DNA of 64,000 bases from Granulosicoccus sp045106195. GTDB taxonomy: Bacteria > Pseudomonadota > Gammaproteobacteria > Granulosicoccales > Granulosicoccaceae. Positions within the stretch are counted from its first letter, which is position 1. Each line of letters starts with the position of its first letter. Below the pieces are notes generated by a model. That model ran no database searches and had not been told where the DNA came from. It saw nothing but the letters and a program-made list of their open reading frames with translations. This document shows positions 1-9,426 of this stretch, piece by piece. The stretch lies in NCBI GenBank assembly GCA_045106195.1, contig JBGCEH010000029.1:130926-194925 (forward strand). The letters are read 5' to 3'. The translations under genes and the position numbers were made by a program.

Positions 1-206
1 AAAAAAATGAATCTGCTGGGGTCAGCTGGCAAAGCTGAATAATCGAATAAAGAAATTACTATGCACGCAATGTGATTCGCACTATGCGAAGCAACAAATC
101 ATGCGGGGCAGCTAAGTAAGAACTCCTGCTTGCTGATCGGGCTAGTGACTATGATTCTCTACTTTTCAATCCTGACCAGCATCATGAATGACGGTAAAAA
201 TGCTCT

Positions 207-239
207 AATCCGTCATAGTCCTGCTGTCAACGACGGATT
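207..239 (-). terminator. possible terminator hairpin after LysR gene
   Basis: An 8-bp inverted repeat (AATCCGTC / GACGGATT, 17-nt loop) lies about 25 bp past the LysR stop codon. On the minus strand a run of five T follows a few bases after the stem. A second, competing inverted repeat (ATGACGG / CCGTCAT, about 188-216) overlaps it. The loop is long and the T-run short, so termination is only plausible. Confidence 0.3.
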
Positions 240-262
240 GCTTTAAAGATCAAATATTTCCA

Positions 263-1177
263 CTACAACTCCAGTTCGCTTTTCATGTTCTGACATAAAT
301 TGGTAAAGTAACTGACTACGGGTGTATGCGGTCGTCCGCGCACAGTTGCGATGCCTACGGTTCGGGAAATCTCTGGTTCAATCAAAGGTCGCATGTGCAG
401 GTTCGAGGTGTTTGCCAGGTACTCGGGAACAATCGCACAACCCATGCCCGCGCTGATCATTGTTTGAGTCAGCTTCTCGTTTTCAATTTCATGAACTACG
501 TCTATCGAATCTATCGAGTCTTCAAACTCCTTTATTGTTTCAGGCTCACGGTCAGCCAACTCAGAATTCAGGAAATCCATATATTCGCAGTTCAGTCTTT
601 TGACAACCTTCTCCCTGGCAAACTCCTTGAACGGAATAGCGTTCTTCCGAAAGAAGTGATGATCAGGTGGGATCGCAACCATATACCGCTCTTCATAGAG
701 TTCATGTACTGCAATAAGGTCGGGATAGTGACGCATACCCACTACAGCAACATCAACCTCACCTGCAAGCAACCACTCGATCACCTCATTCCCGGACGAG
801 GTTTTCAGGACGAGTTTCAATTGTGGGAACTTTTTATTCAGATGGTTGATTATCGACATCAAGGGCCCGGGACCGACTGTATTCATCACCCCGATACTTA
901 ATTTCGGGCTCTTCATTTGTGAAAACTCTGCAGCGTCCGTATGCGCTTTGTCGGTCAGTGCCAGTGCTCGTGCCAACCGGGGTTTGATTTTCATTCCCAG
1001 TTCAGTTAGATGTGTTCGGCTACGCTCCCTGCGCACAAGCTGTGCACCCAGATCATCTTCAAGACGTTTGATAGCGCGCGTCAGTGATGGCTGAGAAACC
1101 CCACAGCGCTCAGCGGCGCGTGTAAAATTCAAATCCTCAGAGAGCGCAAGAAAATATCGTATTTGTTGTATTTCCAT
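263..1177 (-). CDS. LysR-family transcriptional regulator
   Basis: This 304-residue protein has the standard LysR layout. The N-terminal winged helix-turn-helix (about residues 1-60) has the typical FTRAAERCGVSQPSLTRAI recognition segment. The effector-binding domain follows from about 90 to 295 and contains the usual hinge and periplasmic-binding-like pattern. It acts in the cytoplasm as a DNA-binding regulator responding to a small molecule that cannot be named from sequence. It lies 64 bp downstream of, and in the same direction as, the lipoprotein gene, so it could be read through from that operon. No divergent target gene is visible, which is unusual for LysR regulators. The family call is secure; the target is unknown. 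Confidence 0.9.
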   Translation of the reverse strand: MEIQQIRYFLALSEDLNFTRAAERCGVSQPSLTRAIKRLEDDLGAQLVRRERSRTHLTELGMKIKPRLARALALTDKAHTDAAEFSQMKSPKLSIGVMNTVGPGPLMSIINHLNKKFPQLKLVLKTSSGNEVIEWLLAGEVDVAVVGMRHYPDLIAVHELYEERYMVAIPPDHHFFRKNAIPFKEFAREKVVKRLNCEYMDFLNSELADREPETIKEFEDSIDSIDVVHEIENEKLTQTMISAGMGCAIVPEYLANTSNLHMRPLIEPEISRTVGIATVRGRPHTPVVSYFTNLCQNMKSELEL

Positions 1178-1241
1178 TTCTGATCACCATTTGTTTTTTG
1201 TTTTTTGTTTAATTGAAGGGTGCTTTTGTTGGATACCCGCG

Positions 1242-2804
1242 CTATTGAATCTGAACAAGAGTTGCTGTCGGAATGATGCGGCCCGGATTTCCATCAACCA
1301 GTTCCAACACTATCGTATTGGCAAGCTGTTCATCAGTAGCGCTACAGAAGATGCGCGTATCATCACTGACAGACTGAAATCCCCGACAGAGCAATTCGCG
1401 CTCGGATAGATCGATTGCCGGATCTGCAGACACAACGGCAATTGCTTTAAACTCAACCGGCAGTCCTTCCACCGTCCATCGGATGACATCCTGTACCGCA
1501 GCGAGCGAATCAAAATCATCTGGTTCGAAATAGTAGGGGCTATCGGTGATCGAACTTCCTACCGGACCAGTGGGAACAAAGTCCTCATCGTCACAAACAT
1601 CGGTTCCTTGATCAAAATCAGCGGCAATACATTCCGTACGCGCGATAAGATTACCGACGTTATCAAAGGATTCACGAAATCCACGATAAATAACCACTTC
1701 AGGCGTGTCTGCTAGATTAAAGAGGATATCGTCATAGGTTGAATATCCTCCACCCTTGTCCATGCGCCCTCGAAAGAGGTCATAGTTCAAACCGGGAGAA
1801 GGCTCACCGTCAACAGGCAGGAATCCTGAAGGAGCAGGCACGAACGTGGCAACCTCAACAAGGACACCCGCATTGTCACGATCATTTGCGACTAATTTGA
1901 TGTCGGATCCAAACGTTCCCCCGCCATCGTCAACAGACAGATAACTGGCGATAGCTAACTCACTCGGAATATCGTTTTGATAGAAGTACTCAAGGGTAGG
2001 AGAATCCACAGCATTGGTGACAAATTTCGCGACAATCCCATCGTCGTGCCAACGGGCACTGAATTGCTCACCCTCCCAAAGCAAAAAATCAAACAACGCG
2101 TTAAGTGTTGCACCACGCTTCAGGAACGTTCGCACCGAATGATCATAGGGTGCTCCGTCAAGTTGTGAATAGTGAGTCTCACCAAGCACCACTTCACTAT
2201 CTACTATTAACGTGAATTGTTCCTTTATCAATGCGGCTGCATCCACACCCTCATCTTCACCCAGTATGTGCGGCGGGATACTCTCAGCCCAATCCGCAAA
2301 TAATTCAATTAAACGATTAACCACGTCTTGTGTCAGTTTCACCTTGATCTGGTTGCCGGGTATGGTGCAATCAATTAGTTGGTCTGCACACCGCTCCCGG
2401 ATTTCGTTAAGCGCGATATCAATAATCGTTGCATTGCTCTCAGCATTCACACGCACCAGACTAGCAAAGAACAGGTCGTCATTCATTTCGAACCAGCCTT
2501 CTGATTTCCCTAAAGGAATTTCATTCATACGAGACGAAATTTTGGTTTTCTCTTCAATGACATCCAGATTTTTCGGTTGTGATGGCGTAAGGTCCTCACC
2601 GCGGAATATGGTTTTCGGGATATCAGGGCTGATGCGGTCCGGCAGGTTTTCCAATTGGTAGGCTTCGTATTTTCCAGAAGCAGGTCCAGTACCTATCATT
2701 CCACCTTCGCATCCGGCTAAACTCATTGCGACAAATACAGATATAAACGTTAGCGATGCACGCGTTGTTCTAATTTTTTTAGAGTAGTTCATATCGGTTT
2801 TCAT
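1242..2804 (-). CDS. putative lipoprotein of unknown function
   Basis: A protein of about 520 residues with a lipoprotein signal: basic N-terminus, hydrophobic stretch, then an LAGC lipobox, followed by an acidic mature chain. The ATG at 2804 is preferred over an in-frame start at 2843 because AAGAGA lies about 7 bases upstream of it; an ATG at 2792 is also possible. It overlaps the end of the DUF6502 gene by about 26 bases, so the two are probably translationally coupled. I recognise no enzymatic motif. There are several Cys residues in the C-terminal third, consistent with an exported protein. Anchoring in the outer membrane is inferred from the signal alone. Confidence 0.65.
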   Translation of the reverse strand: MKTDMNYSKKIRTTRASLTFISVFVAMSLAGCEGGMIGTGPASGKYEAYQLENLPDRISPDIPKTIFRGEDLTPSQPKNLDVIEEKTKISSRMNEIPLGKSEGWFEMNDDLFFASLVRVNAESNATIIDIALNEIRERCADQLIDCTIPGNQIKVKLTQDVVNRLIELFADWAESIPPHILGEDEGVDAAALIKEQFTLIVDSEVVLGETHYSQLDGAPYDHSVRTFLKRGATLNALFDFLLWEGEQFSARWHDDGIVAKFVTNAVDSPTLEYFYQNDIPSELAIASYLSVDDGGGTFGSDIKLVANDRDNAGVLVEVATFVPAPSGFLPVDGEPSPGLNYDLFRGRMDKGGGYSTYDDILFNLADTPEVVIYRGFRESFDNVGNLIARTECIAADFDQGTDVCDDEDFVPTGPVGSSITDSPYYFEPDDFDSLAAVQDVIRWTVEGLPVEFKAIAVVSADPAIDLSERELLCRGFQSVSDDTRIFCSATDEQLANTIVLELVDGNPGRIIPTATLVQIQ

Positions 2805-3597
2805 CCGTTTTCTCTTGAAAGTAATACAGTCCAATGCCCGCACGATTACGCCCGCAGCCTTTCACATTGGGATTGGCATCGCGATCTTGCGTTTCGAAAA
2901 ATCGATTGATGCCTTTGAGAAAATCAAGCGACATATCTCGACTGACTAGCTCTAGGTTGGACAGAACATCATCCGGTAAATTATCGTGTACGACACTAAG
3001 CTGGAGACGACGCACGTCTGGCTCCGACTTCAAATTGAAATCAAGCGTTGATATCAAGTCAGTGACACTGTTGCCAAAAATCCTAATCAGATCATCATCA
3101 CTGTGTCGCGGCATATAAGCAGGTACCAGCAGCGTCACTGTATCTTTAGTTGGCTTTTCAACAGCGCCAACACGCAACAGCTCATCGAGTATGGGTCGTG
3201 GGGTAATGTCGACACTGTATTTACTCGCCAACAGATTGAACTCAGTACTGATTTCCAGCGTTTTGGGAACACCATCTTCCGAAAAATCAGGGTCTGTCAG
3301 CCAGCCACTGATGACTCGTGCCGCACGATGATGCTGGAGCGCGGGAAAACAATCCAGCCGCGCCGTATGCATTAATTTTTTTACCTCATGTCGATGGATA
3401 CCCGTGAGCCGTGCAATGTTCGTCAACGACTGCTTTCGCCCTTCCGGAGGGAATTCATGGTCCGCAACAGTGACATAAGTGCGCCGGACAACCTCGACGA
3501 AATCCTCACAAGTAATTCCGTGGCGCAGAAGAATTCGCACTAGCGGTCGAGTTAGCTTAACCACGGCACAGAATATTGTGTTTTGACGTTTTAACAT
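2779..3597 (-). CDS. DUF6502 family protein
   Basis: This 272-residue cytoplasmic protein resembles the DUF6502 family. A helical N-terminus (VKLTRPLVRILLRHGITCEDFVEVVRR) is followed by a helix-turn-helix-like segment around residues 58-80 (LTNIARLTGIHRHEVKKLM), which suggests DNA binding. The C-terminus has no recognisable catalytic motif. It is the first gene of a probable operon with the overlapping lipoprotein gene and possibly the LysR gene. The upstream DNA is very AT-rich and contains a GGTG-N6-CACC inverted repeat at 3620-3633. The function is unknown; a regulatory role is inference from the HTH-like segment. Confidence 0.7.
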   Translation of the reverse strand: MLKRQNTIFCAVVKLTRPLVRILLRHGITCEDFVEVVRRTYVTVADHEFPPEGRKQSLTNIARLTGIHRHEVKKLMHTARLDCFPALQHHRAARVISGWLTDPDFSEDGVPKTLEISTEFNLLASKYSVDITPRPILDELLRVGAVEKPTKDTVTLLVPAYMPRHSDDDLIRIFGNSVTDLISTLDFNLKSEPDVRRLQLSVVHDNLPDDVLSNLELVSRDMSLDFLKGINRFFETQDRDANPNVKGCGRNRAGIGLYYFQEKTDENRYELL

Positions 3598-4126
3598 GTA
3601 GCCAATCTATCATATATATGGTGATTAAACACCTTTTTTATAAAAAATCAGCCTTATATTTCCGGTAAATTACTATTTTTGGTATTTTTACACCTCTATT
3701 TCTGTTTTTTAATTTCAAACGACCCGTTTGCAATGCAAAAAAGCATCAAACACAGATCGCCATTAAGCTTCCAAATGAAATAATCGAAAGCGATGGCTTC
3801 AGGACATGTCGTTTTACCGTAGCAATCTGGCAGGGCTGCACATGGTCAGGTGTGACGCCTGACATCCTGTTCGCTTGTGGGGGTGCCATCGAATGCAGGC
3901 TTCAGCGATTCGATTACCTTTAAATTAACCCCAGTCGCAGAGCCTGCGCTTTACATTCAAAGTGCAGTTCTAGTCTCATTTCTCAAAGTACCCGACATAG
4001 CTCTCACGAAGTAACGATTCATGGGCAGGTAGACATTGTGAGTGATCGAAGGGAATTCGTCGTGCTCTTGAGGGTCTGCTCTGTGGCTTTTTACGGACTG
4101 AATGAAGATGGTAAAAAAACAACCAG
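3598..4126. other. gene-free region with promoter-like AT-rich DNA
   Basis: No credible gene lies in these 529 bases. The first 130 bases beside the DUF6502 start are strongly AT-rich and hold the inverted repeat GGTG-ATTAAA-CACC (3620-3633), with TATGAT on the minus strand (plus positions 3609-3614) between it and the gene. This could be a promoter and operator. The rest up to the oligopeptidase stop has ordinary composition and I see no structure in it. One short plus-strand frame near 4038 overlaps the oligopeptidase end antisense and is not supported. Confidence 0.35.
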
Positions 4127-6184
4127 CTACCCCAGTTTCTCCATCAAAAAAGAAAATTGCAAGGCGACTCGCCGCGCAGTTTCCTTTAGGTTAGCCGCCG
4201 CGCTATGTCCACCATCGATATTTTCGTAATAAAGAAACTCGTGACCAAGATCCTCTAGTCGTGCTGCCATCTTGCGTGCGTGCCCTGGATGAACCCTATC
4301 GTCTTTGGTTGACGTGATAAAGAATACCTCAGGATACTGTTCCTTCTCCTTAACGTTGTGATATGGAGAGATTGACTTCAAAAAGCGTGCTTCCAGTGGA
4401 TCTTCAGGGTTCCCATACTCCCCTACCCAGGATGCCCCTGCCAGTAACAAGTGATACCGCATCATATCGAGCAAAGGTACCTCACAGAGGACTGCTGAGA
4501 AAAGATCCGGGCGTTGTGTAAACATCACTCCAACCAGCAAGCCTCCGTTCGAACCACCTTGAATCCCCAAATGAGCAGGTGACGTAACTCCCTTGTCGAT
4601 CAGCGATTGCGCAATGGCAACAAAATCATCGTATATGATTTGGCGATTGGTTTTTAAGCCAGCCTGGTGCCAGGTTGGTCCAAACTCTCCACCACCTCTG
4701 ATATTCGCTTGCACATATACTCCGCTCCTTTCGATCCACAATTTGCCCCGCACCGCAGAGTAAGCAGGATTAAGTGATATCTGAAAACCACCATAACCAT
4801 AGAGTAAGGTGGGATTGCTTGAATCCATTGTTAAATCACGCTTGCGGACAATGAAATACGGAATCAGAGTTCCGTCTGATGACGGTGTTTCAAACTGCTC
4901 TGCGATCATAGAACTGCTGTCAAACCAGGCTGGTAACGACTTTACAGCCTGAGTGCGTCCAGAATCAGTCTCGTACTTCCATAATGTTGCGGGAGTAAGA
5001 AAGCTTTGAGTTGAAACAAACGCAATATCTTCCTTTCGATGAGTTGTGCCAATCGTAACTGAGCCTGCTGCCGGGAAATCCATCGAGACTGAAACCCATG
5101 CAGTGCCATTCCAGTCAAAAGCACGGGCACTACCAGTAATATTTTCAAATATTGATACCAGTACAGCCGAGCGCGTTATTCCATAGTTGTTGATTGAGGC
5201 GCGTTCTGTCGGGCTATAGAGTAAATGCACTTCATCAATGAGCCCTGTTGCGACAAAACCCGCCCATGAAAAACTCACGAGGTCACCTGATTCAAAGCCA
5301 CGCCAGTCTACATCGAGACCGACCAGCATCTGATCTTTGAAAATTCTGCCGATGTGGCATTTTGATGGTAACGGCAGCGGTACTTTATCCTGCGCATTCC
5401 CGGTCAACATTGGTAGCCAATAGTGTTCTCGCTCGTAAAAGCTGACTGACCGTACGAGAATAATCTCACGCGAGGCGTCTGCAGTTTCTACAGCAATCGC
5501 TGAAAAACTAACATCTTTTTGGGTACCGCGGCCAAGTTCAATCGCGTTTTCGATGGCAGTGCCACGGCGCCATAACTTGGCGATCATAGGATACCCACTG
5601 TCAGTCATCGAGGAATTGCCCTTGGCGTCCTCACCGAAATCCAATCCGACTAGTACGTGTTCCGCGTCAAGCCAACTGAGATTACCCTTTGATTCCTCGG
5701 TAACGAAGCCGTTCTCGACGAATTGCTTGTTGCGGAGATCAAACTCACGGTAAATCGCAGCATCCTTACCCCCGTCTGACAGGCACACCAGACACAGATC
5801 GTCACACGGGCTCAAGGGTGAATACCCCCTGTATACCCAGTTTCTATCTTCGGCCTTGGACAAGGCATCGATATCTAACACATCCTCCCACTCAGGATCT
5901 TCAGTGAGATAGCTTTCTAGCGTTGCAGTTCGCCACAACCCGCGAACATGATCAGTATCCTGCCAGAAATTATGCACCTTACCGTTCCGATGAGAAACAT
6001 ACGGAATTCTGTCTTTGGAATTCACGATGTCCAATGCTTCAGCATGCATTTGCTCGAACAGCGGATTGGCTTCCAGCCGAAGCAACGTTCGCGCATTCCA
6101 CGCCTTTACTTTCTCAAGAGCGGCTTCACCCAGTACCTCTTCAAGATAAAGATGACCTTCCAGTTCACAGTCAAGTGTTTGCAT
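4127..6184 (-). CDS. prolyl oligopeptidase family serine peptidase (S9)
   Basis: A 685-residue S9A-type oligopeptidase expected to cleave short peptides, classically after proline. The N-terminal beta-propeller spans about residues 60-400 and the alpha/beta-hydrolase domain about 430-685. The nucleophile lies in GGSNGG (Ser about 545), the acid in TKDDRV (about 628-629) and the His in DGGHSA (about 660), all intact. Length matches the family. There is no signal peptide, so it is probably cytoplasmic. It stands alone, with gaps on both sides. The S9 family is certain; the exact substrate specificity is not. Confidence 0.9.
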   Translation of the reverse strand: MQTLDCELEGHLYLEEVLGEAALEKVKAWNARTLLRLEANPLFEQMHAEALDIVNSKDRIPYVSHRNGKVHNFWQDTDHVRGLWRTATLESYLTEDPEWEDVLDIDALSKAEDRNWVYRGYSPLSPCDDLCLVCLSDGGKDAAIYREFDLRNKQFVENGFVTEESKGNLSWLDAEHVLVGLDFGEDAKGNSSMTDSGYPMIAKLWRRGTAIENAIELGRGTQKDVSFSAIAVETADASREIILVRSVSFYEREHYWLPMLTGNAQDKVPLPLPSKCHIGRIFKDQMLVGLDVDWRGFESGDLVSFSWAGFVATGLIDEVHLLYSPTERASINNYGITRSAVLVSIFENITGSARAFDWNGTAWVSVSMDFPAAGSVTIGTTHRKEDIAFVSTQSFLTPATLWKYETDSGRTQAVKSLPAWFDSSSMIAEQFETPSSDGTLIPYFIVRKRDLTMDSSNPTLLYGYGGFQISLNPAYSAVRGKLWIERSGVYVQANIRGGGEFGPTWHQAGLKTNRQIIYDDFVAIAQSLIDKGVTSPAHLGIQGGSNGGLLVGVMFTQRPDLFSAVLCEVPLLDMMRYHLLLAGASWVGEYGNPEDPLEARFLKSISPYHNVKEKEQYPEVFFITSTKDDRVHPGHARKMAARLEDLGHEFLYYENIDGGHSAAANLKETARRVALQFSFLMEKLG

Positions 6185-6398
6185 CGTATGTTCAATCTAT
6201 CGCGATCATGGAAAGACCGGAAGGGTCAATGGATACATCGTAAACACTGAGTCAGCAAAGTTCTAGAGCATTGTTAGATGGATTTCTTCACCCTGCTGCT
6301 GTCACAGATCACCGGGTAAAAGCGGTGACGTCTACAACTTACACCTGCGCGCATAGGACAGTTCAAGCCAGATACTTGATCAGAGTCCTTCAATACTA

Positions 6399-7517
6399 TC
6401 AGGCACCCTCCGCGCGAAGTTGATGAAAATCAGTCACGAAACTATCGAAACGCTGCTCATCAATCGCTTGGCGGATACCCCGCATCAGGCTTTGGTAGAA
6501 ATGAAGGTTATGAATAGTGTTAAGTCGCGAACCAAGAATCTCCCCACACTTTGATAGATGGTATAGATAGGCACGACTATAGTTCTGACAGGTATAGCAC
6601 TGGCAATCGGTATCAATCGGTTGCGTGTCAGTTCTGAAGCGTGCGTTACGCAGGCGAATATCACCCCGGGTTGTATAGATATAGTCGTTGCGTGCATTCC
6701 GGGTCGGGAGCACACAGTCGAACATATCTATTCCTCGAAACACTGAGGCAACGATATCCTCCGGTTTTCCCACACCCATCAGGTAGCGTGGTGCGTCCTG
6801 AGGAAGATGTGGAGTGGTGGCTTCCAGCACCTTATCGCGCAAGTCCTTTTCTTCGCCTACCGCCAGTCCACCGACGGCATATCCTGGAAAACCGGTTTCC
6901 TTTAGTTGGTCGCACGAGATTTTTCGCAAATCATCATACATACCGCCCTGAACGATACCAAACAGCGCGTTATCGTTTCCCAGATCCTCAAAGGCTATCT
7001 TGCAACGCCTGGCCCAGCGCATTGATAATTCCATGGAAGTTGCCGCTTCCTCATGAGTCGCAGGATACGGGGTACATTCATCAAAGGCCATGACTACATT
7101 GGAGCCAAGATCGGTTTGTATGCGCATCGACTCTTCGGGGCTGAGAAAAACTTCTGAGCCATCAATCGGTGAACGAAAGCGCACGCCCGACTCATCTATC
7201 TTGCGTAGCTTGGCAAGGCTGAACACCTGAAACCCGCCAGAGTCGGTCAGAATCGGTCCATCCCAATGCATGAAATCATGTAGATCACCATGTAGCTTGA
7301 TGATCTCGGTGCCCGGGCGCAGCCACAAATGAAATGTGTTGCCCAGAAGAATTTCTGCACCTATCTGTCGAACCTCTTCGGGAGTGACAGACTTTACCGT
7401 ACCGTAAGTTCCAACCGGCATAAAGGCCGGTGTCTCGACGGTACCCCGACTGCCAAAGTCCAGACGGCCGCGTCTGGCTGCACCCACACTGCCCAGCAGT
7501 TGAAAGCTGAAATTCAC
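6399..7517 (-). CDS. tgt: queuine/preQ1 tRNA-guanine transglycosylase
   Basis: Tgt exchanges guanine-34 for the queuosine precursor preQ1 in GUN-anticodon tRNAs. Family motifs are intact: DSGGFQVFSL for substrate binding, the FDCVLPTRNAR segment carrying the catalytic Asp, and the C-terminal zinc site CQCYTC with a downstream His. I place the start at the GTG at 7517, giving 372 residues: its N-terminus VNFSFQLL fits the family, GAGGA lies about 8 bases upstream, and it begins one base after the queA stop. The longer open frame back to 7646 overlaps queA and has no homology signal. The secretion genes that often follow tgt are absent here. Confidence 0.95.
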   Translation of the reverse strand: MNFSFQLLGSVGAARRGRLDFGSRGTVETPAFMPVGTYGTVKSVTPEEVRQIGAEILLGNTFHLWLRPGTEIIKLHGDLHDFMHWDGPILTDSGGFQVFSLAKLRKIDESGVRFRSPIDGSEVFLSPEESMRIQTDLGSNVVMAFDECTPYPATHEEAATSMELSMRWARRCKIAFEDLGNDNALFGIVQGGMYDDLRKISCDQLKETGFPGYAVGGLAVGEEKDLRDKVLEATTPHLPQDAPRYLMGVGKPEDIVASVFRGIDMFDCVLPTRNARNDYIYTTRGDIRLRNARFRTDTQPIDTDCQCYTCQNYSRAYLYHLSKCGEILGSRLNTIHNLHFYQSLMRGIRQAIDEQRFDSFVTDFHQLRAEGA

Positions 7518-7518
7518 G

Positions 7519-8595
7519 TCATGTCCTCGGTGCGTCTGTGCCCGGCAATACGAACATTGCATCACCGTAGCTGAAGAATCGATAGCGCTTCTGTACTGCT
7601 TCGGTGTAGGCCGCAAGCGTATTATCAAGCCCGGCAAATGCTGCAACCAGCATCAATAGCGTTGACTCGGGCAAGTGAAAATTCGTAATCATTGCATCGA
7701 TGACGTTGAACTTAAAACCCGGTGTGATAAACAATCGGGTCTCGCCATTAAAAGGGGACAGCTCGCCTGTACCTGCTGCTGCAGCTTCCAGTGTGCGAAC
7801 ACAGGTGGTACCGACGGCGACAACTCGGCCACCGGCAGACTTCGTCGCGTGAATTTCATCAACGACTTGCCGGGTAACCTCTGCACGCTCTGCATGCATG
7901 ATGTGCTTGCTGACATCATCGACACGAACAGGCTGAAACGTACCAGCACCAACATGCAATGTAATGAACGAATGACTGATACCGTGCTCTTCAAGGACTG
8001 CTAACAATTCGTTGTCAAAATGCAGACCTGCGGTTGGAGCGGCAACCGCGCCTGGCTCCTGAGCGAATACAGTCTGATATCGTTCTGCATCACCGGCATC
8101 CGGTTTGCGCTGAATGTAAGGTGGCAGCGGTATATCACCATGTCGTTGAATAAACTCGGTCACCGAGACGGCGTCGTCGTCATTGTCGCTAAGCTCAAAA
8201 AGATCGTCGTGCCGTGCAATCACCTTCGCCTGTACGCTAGTGGCAAAGGCCGCATCATCTGCAGCGCCCTCCAGAACGATGACAGAACCCGGCTTCGGTG
8301 ATTTACTGCAGCGAATCTTGGCTAGCACGGTCCCTTGGTCCGTGACTCTCTCCAGCATCAATTCCAGCTTGCCACCGGAGAGCTTGTGTCCAAATAAACG
8401 AGCCGGAATCACACGGGTGTTGTTGAATACCAGACGATCGCCGCGACGCAGAAGTGTTGGCAAGGACCGAACATCCAGATGCAGACGCTGTGACCCCTCC
8501 AAAACCAAGAGACGGCTGTCGCTACGATGTGCCAGTGGGACCTGAGCGATCAGCTCATCCGGAAGATCGTAATAGTAGTCGCTGAGCTGGGTCAT
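7519..8595 (-). CDS. queA: S-adenosylmethionine:tRNA ribosyltransferase-isomerase
   Basis: QueA transfers and isomerises the ribosyl group of S-adenosylmethionine onto preQ1-modified tRNA to give epoxyqueuosine. At 358 residues the length is typical. Family signatures include the N-terminal DYYYDLPDELIAQ, FNNTRVIPARL, PTAGLHFD and the C-terminal TNFHLPESTLLML. It is immediately upstream of tgt, one base apart, so queA-tgt form a two-gene queuosine operon. The tRNA-Leu gene lies just upstream on the same strand. Confidence 0.96.
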   Translation of the reverse strand: MTQLSDYYYDLPDELIAQVPLAHRSDSRLLVLEGSQRLHLDVRSLPTLLRRGDRLVFNNTRVIPARLFGHKLSGGKLELMLERVTDQGTVLAKIRCSKSPKPGSVIVLEGAADDAAFATSVQAKVIARHDDLFELSDNDDDAVSVTEFIQRHGDIPLPPYIQRKPDAGDAERYQTVFAQEPGAVAAPTAGLHFDNELLAVLEEHGISHSFITLHVGAGTFQPVRVDDVSKHIMHAERAEVTRQVVDEIHATKSAGGRVVAVGTTCVRTLEAAAAGTGELSPFNGETRLFITPGFKFNVIDAMITNFHLPESTLLMLVAAFAGLDNTLAAYTEAVQKRYRFFSYGDAMFVLPGTDAPRT

Positions 8596-8619
8596 TGATT
8601 AGAAAAGGAAATGCGCTAA

Positions 8620-8706
8620 TGGTGCCTCGGGCGAGACTTGAACTCGCACTCTGTTACCAGAACCGGATTTTGAATCCGGCGTGTCTACCAATTCCACCAC
8701 CAAGGC
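8620..8706 (-). tRNA. tRNA-Leu(CAA)
   Basis: An 87-nt tRNA with encoded CCA, read on the minus strand. The acceptor stem GCCTTGG pairs with CCGAGGC, with one G-T pair. The anticodon stem CCGGA/TCCGG encloses a loop with anticodon CAA. The T loop GTTCAAGTC is standard, and the extra arm is long, as expected for a class II leucine tRNA. It sits between queA and a phosphoribosyltransferase gene. I see no attachment-site duplication or integrase nearby. Confidence 0.96.
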
Positions 8707-8785
8707 CGCGCAAGATGGAGTTTAGGCACTTTGGCGCACGAGAACAAGCTTGCGTGAAAAATAACTGTATCGGTGAGGCTCCAAC

Positions 8786-9385
8786 CTACTCCTTACGAAG
8801 TTTCGCCGGTGCAATAATCCCTTCCAGCGCATCCATCACCCTCAACAGATGCGGCTTATTGGCCACGATCTCGGATCGTGACAACCCTTCCATTTCATGC
8901 GGAAAAACCAGCCAGTCGTCGGTTTTATGCACGTAGAAATCCGGCTCGAAACTGGTCCGGTTCTTACCCGGTTTAAAGTACGCGGTTGCGATGCGCACAT
9001 CATGAGGCAGGTTCTTGCGAGACTTCTCTCGTAGTTTTTTCAAAATGGCGCTGACGCTCAAGCCGGTGTCGAACACATCATCCACTATCAACAAGGAATC
9101 TTCCGCGTTCATTGATGATGTCAGGTAGCTCAGGCCGTGAACGCGCACTTTATTATCGCGCTTGTTCATCCCTGAATAGGATGAGGTTCGAATGGATATA
9201 TGGTCAGTTTCCACACCATAGAAGTCCAGCAGCTCCTGAACCATGATGCCTACTGGTGTACCACCGCGCCACACGCCCACAATGAAGTTAGGCCGGAATC
9301 CACTTGCAAGGATCTGTTGCCCGAGATCCAGTGAATCTTCAAGAAGCTGCTGTGCGGATATGTAGACTTTTTTGTCGGTACTCAT
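8786..9385 (-). CDS. purine phosphoribosyltransferase family protein
   Basis: A type I phosphoribosyltransferase of about 199 residues. The PRPP-binding motif LLIVDDVFDTGLS is intact, preceded by the WRGG loop used in pyrophosphate binding. It resembles hypoxanthine/xanthine salvage enzymes, which join a purine base to PRPP in the cytoplasm. The ATG at 9385 is chosen; a TTG five codons upstream is possible, and neither has a strong ribosome-binding site. It lies 41 bp upstream of the pyrF end in a nucleotide-metabolism neighbourhood. The fold is certain; the base used is not. Confidence 0.85.
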   Translation of the reverse strand: MSTDKKVYISAQQLLEDSLDLGQQILASGFRPNFIVGVWRGGTPVGIMVQELLDFYGVETDHISIRTSSYSGMNKRDNKVRVHGLSYLTSSMNAEDSLLIVDDVFDTGLSVSAILKKLREKSRKNLPHDVRIATAYFKPGKNRTSFEPDFYVHKTDDWLVFPHEMEGLSRSEIVANKPHLLRVMDALEGIIAPAKLRKE

Positions 9386-9426
9386 GCTGATTGCAATCAA
9401 TGTAAGGTAAGTGTGTACGCAGCTGG

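Noticed and set aside
7518..7646. N-terminal extension of tgt into queA
   Set aside because: No family similarity; the GTG at 7517 has a good ribosome-binding site and matches the Tgt N-terminus.
8620..8706. tRNA-Leu as an integration site
   Set aside because: No integrase or direct repeat of the tRNA 3' end was seen nearby.
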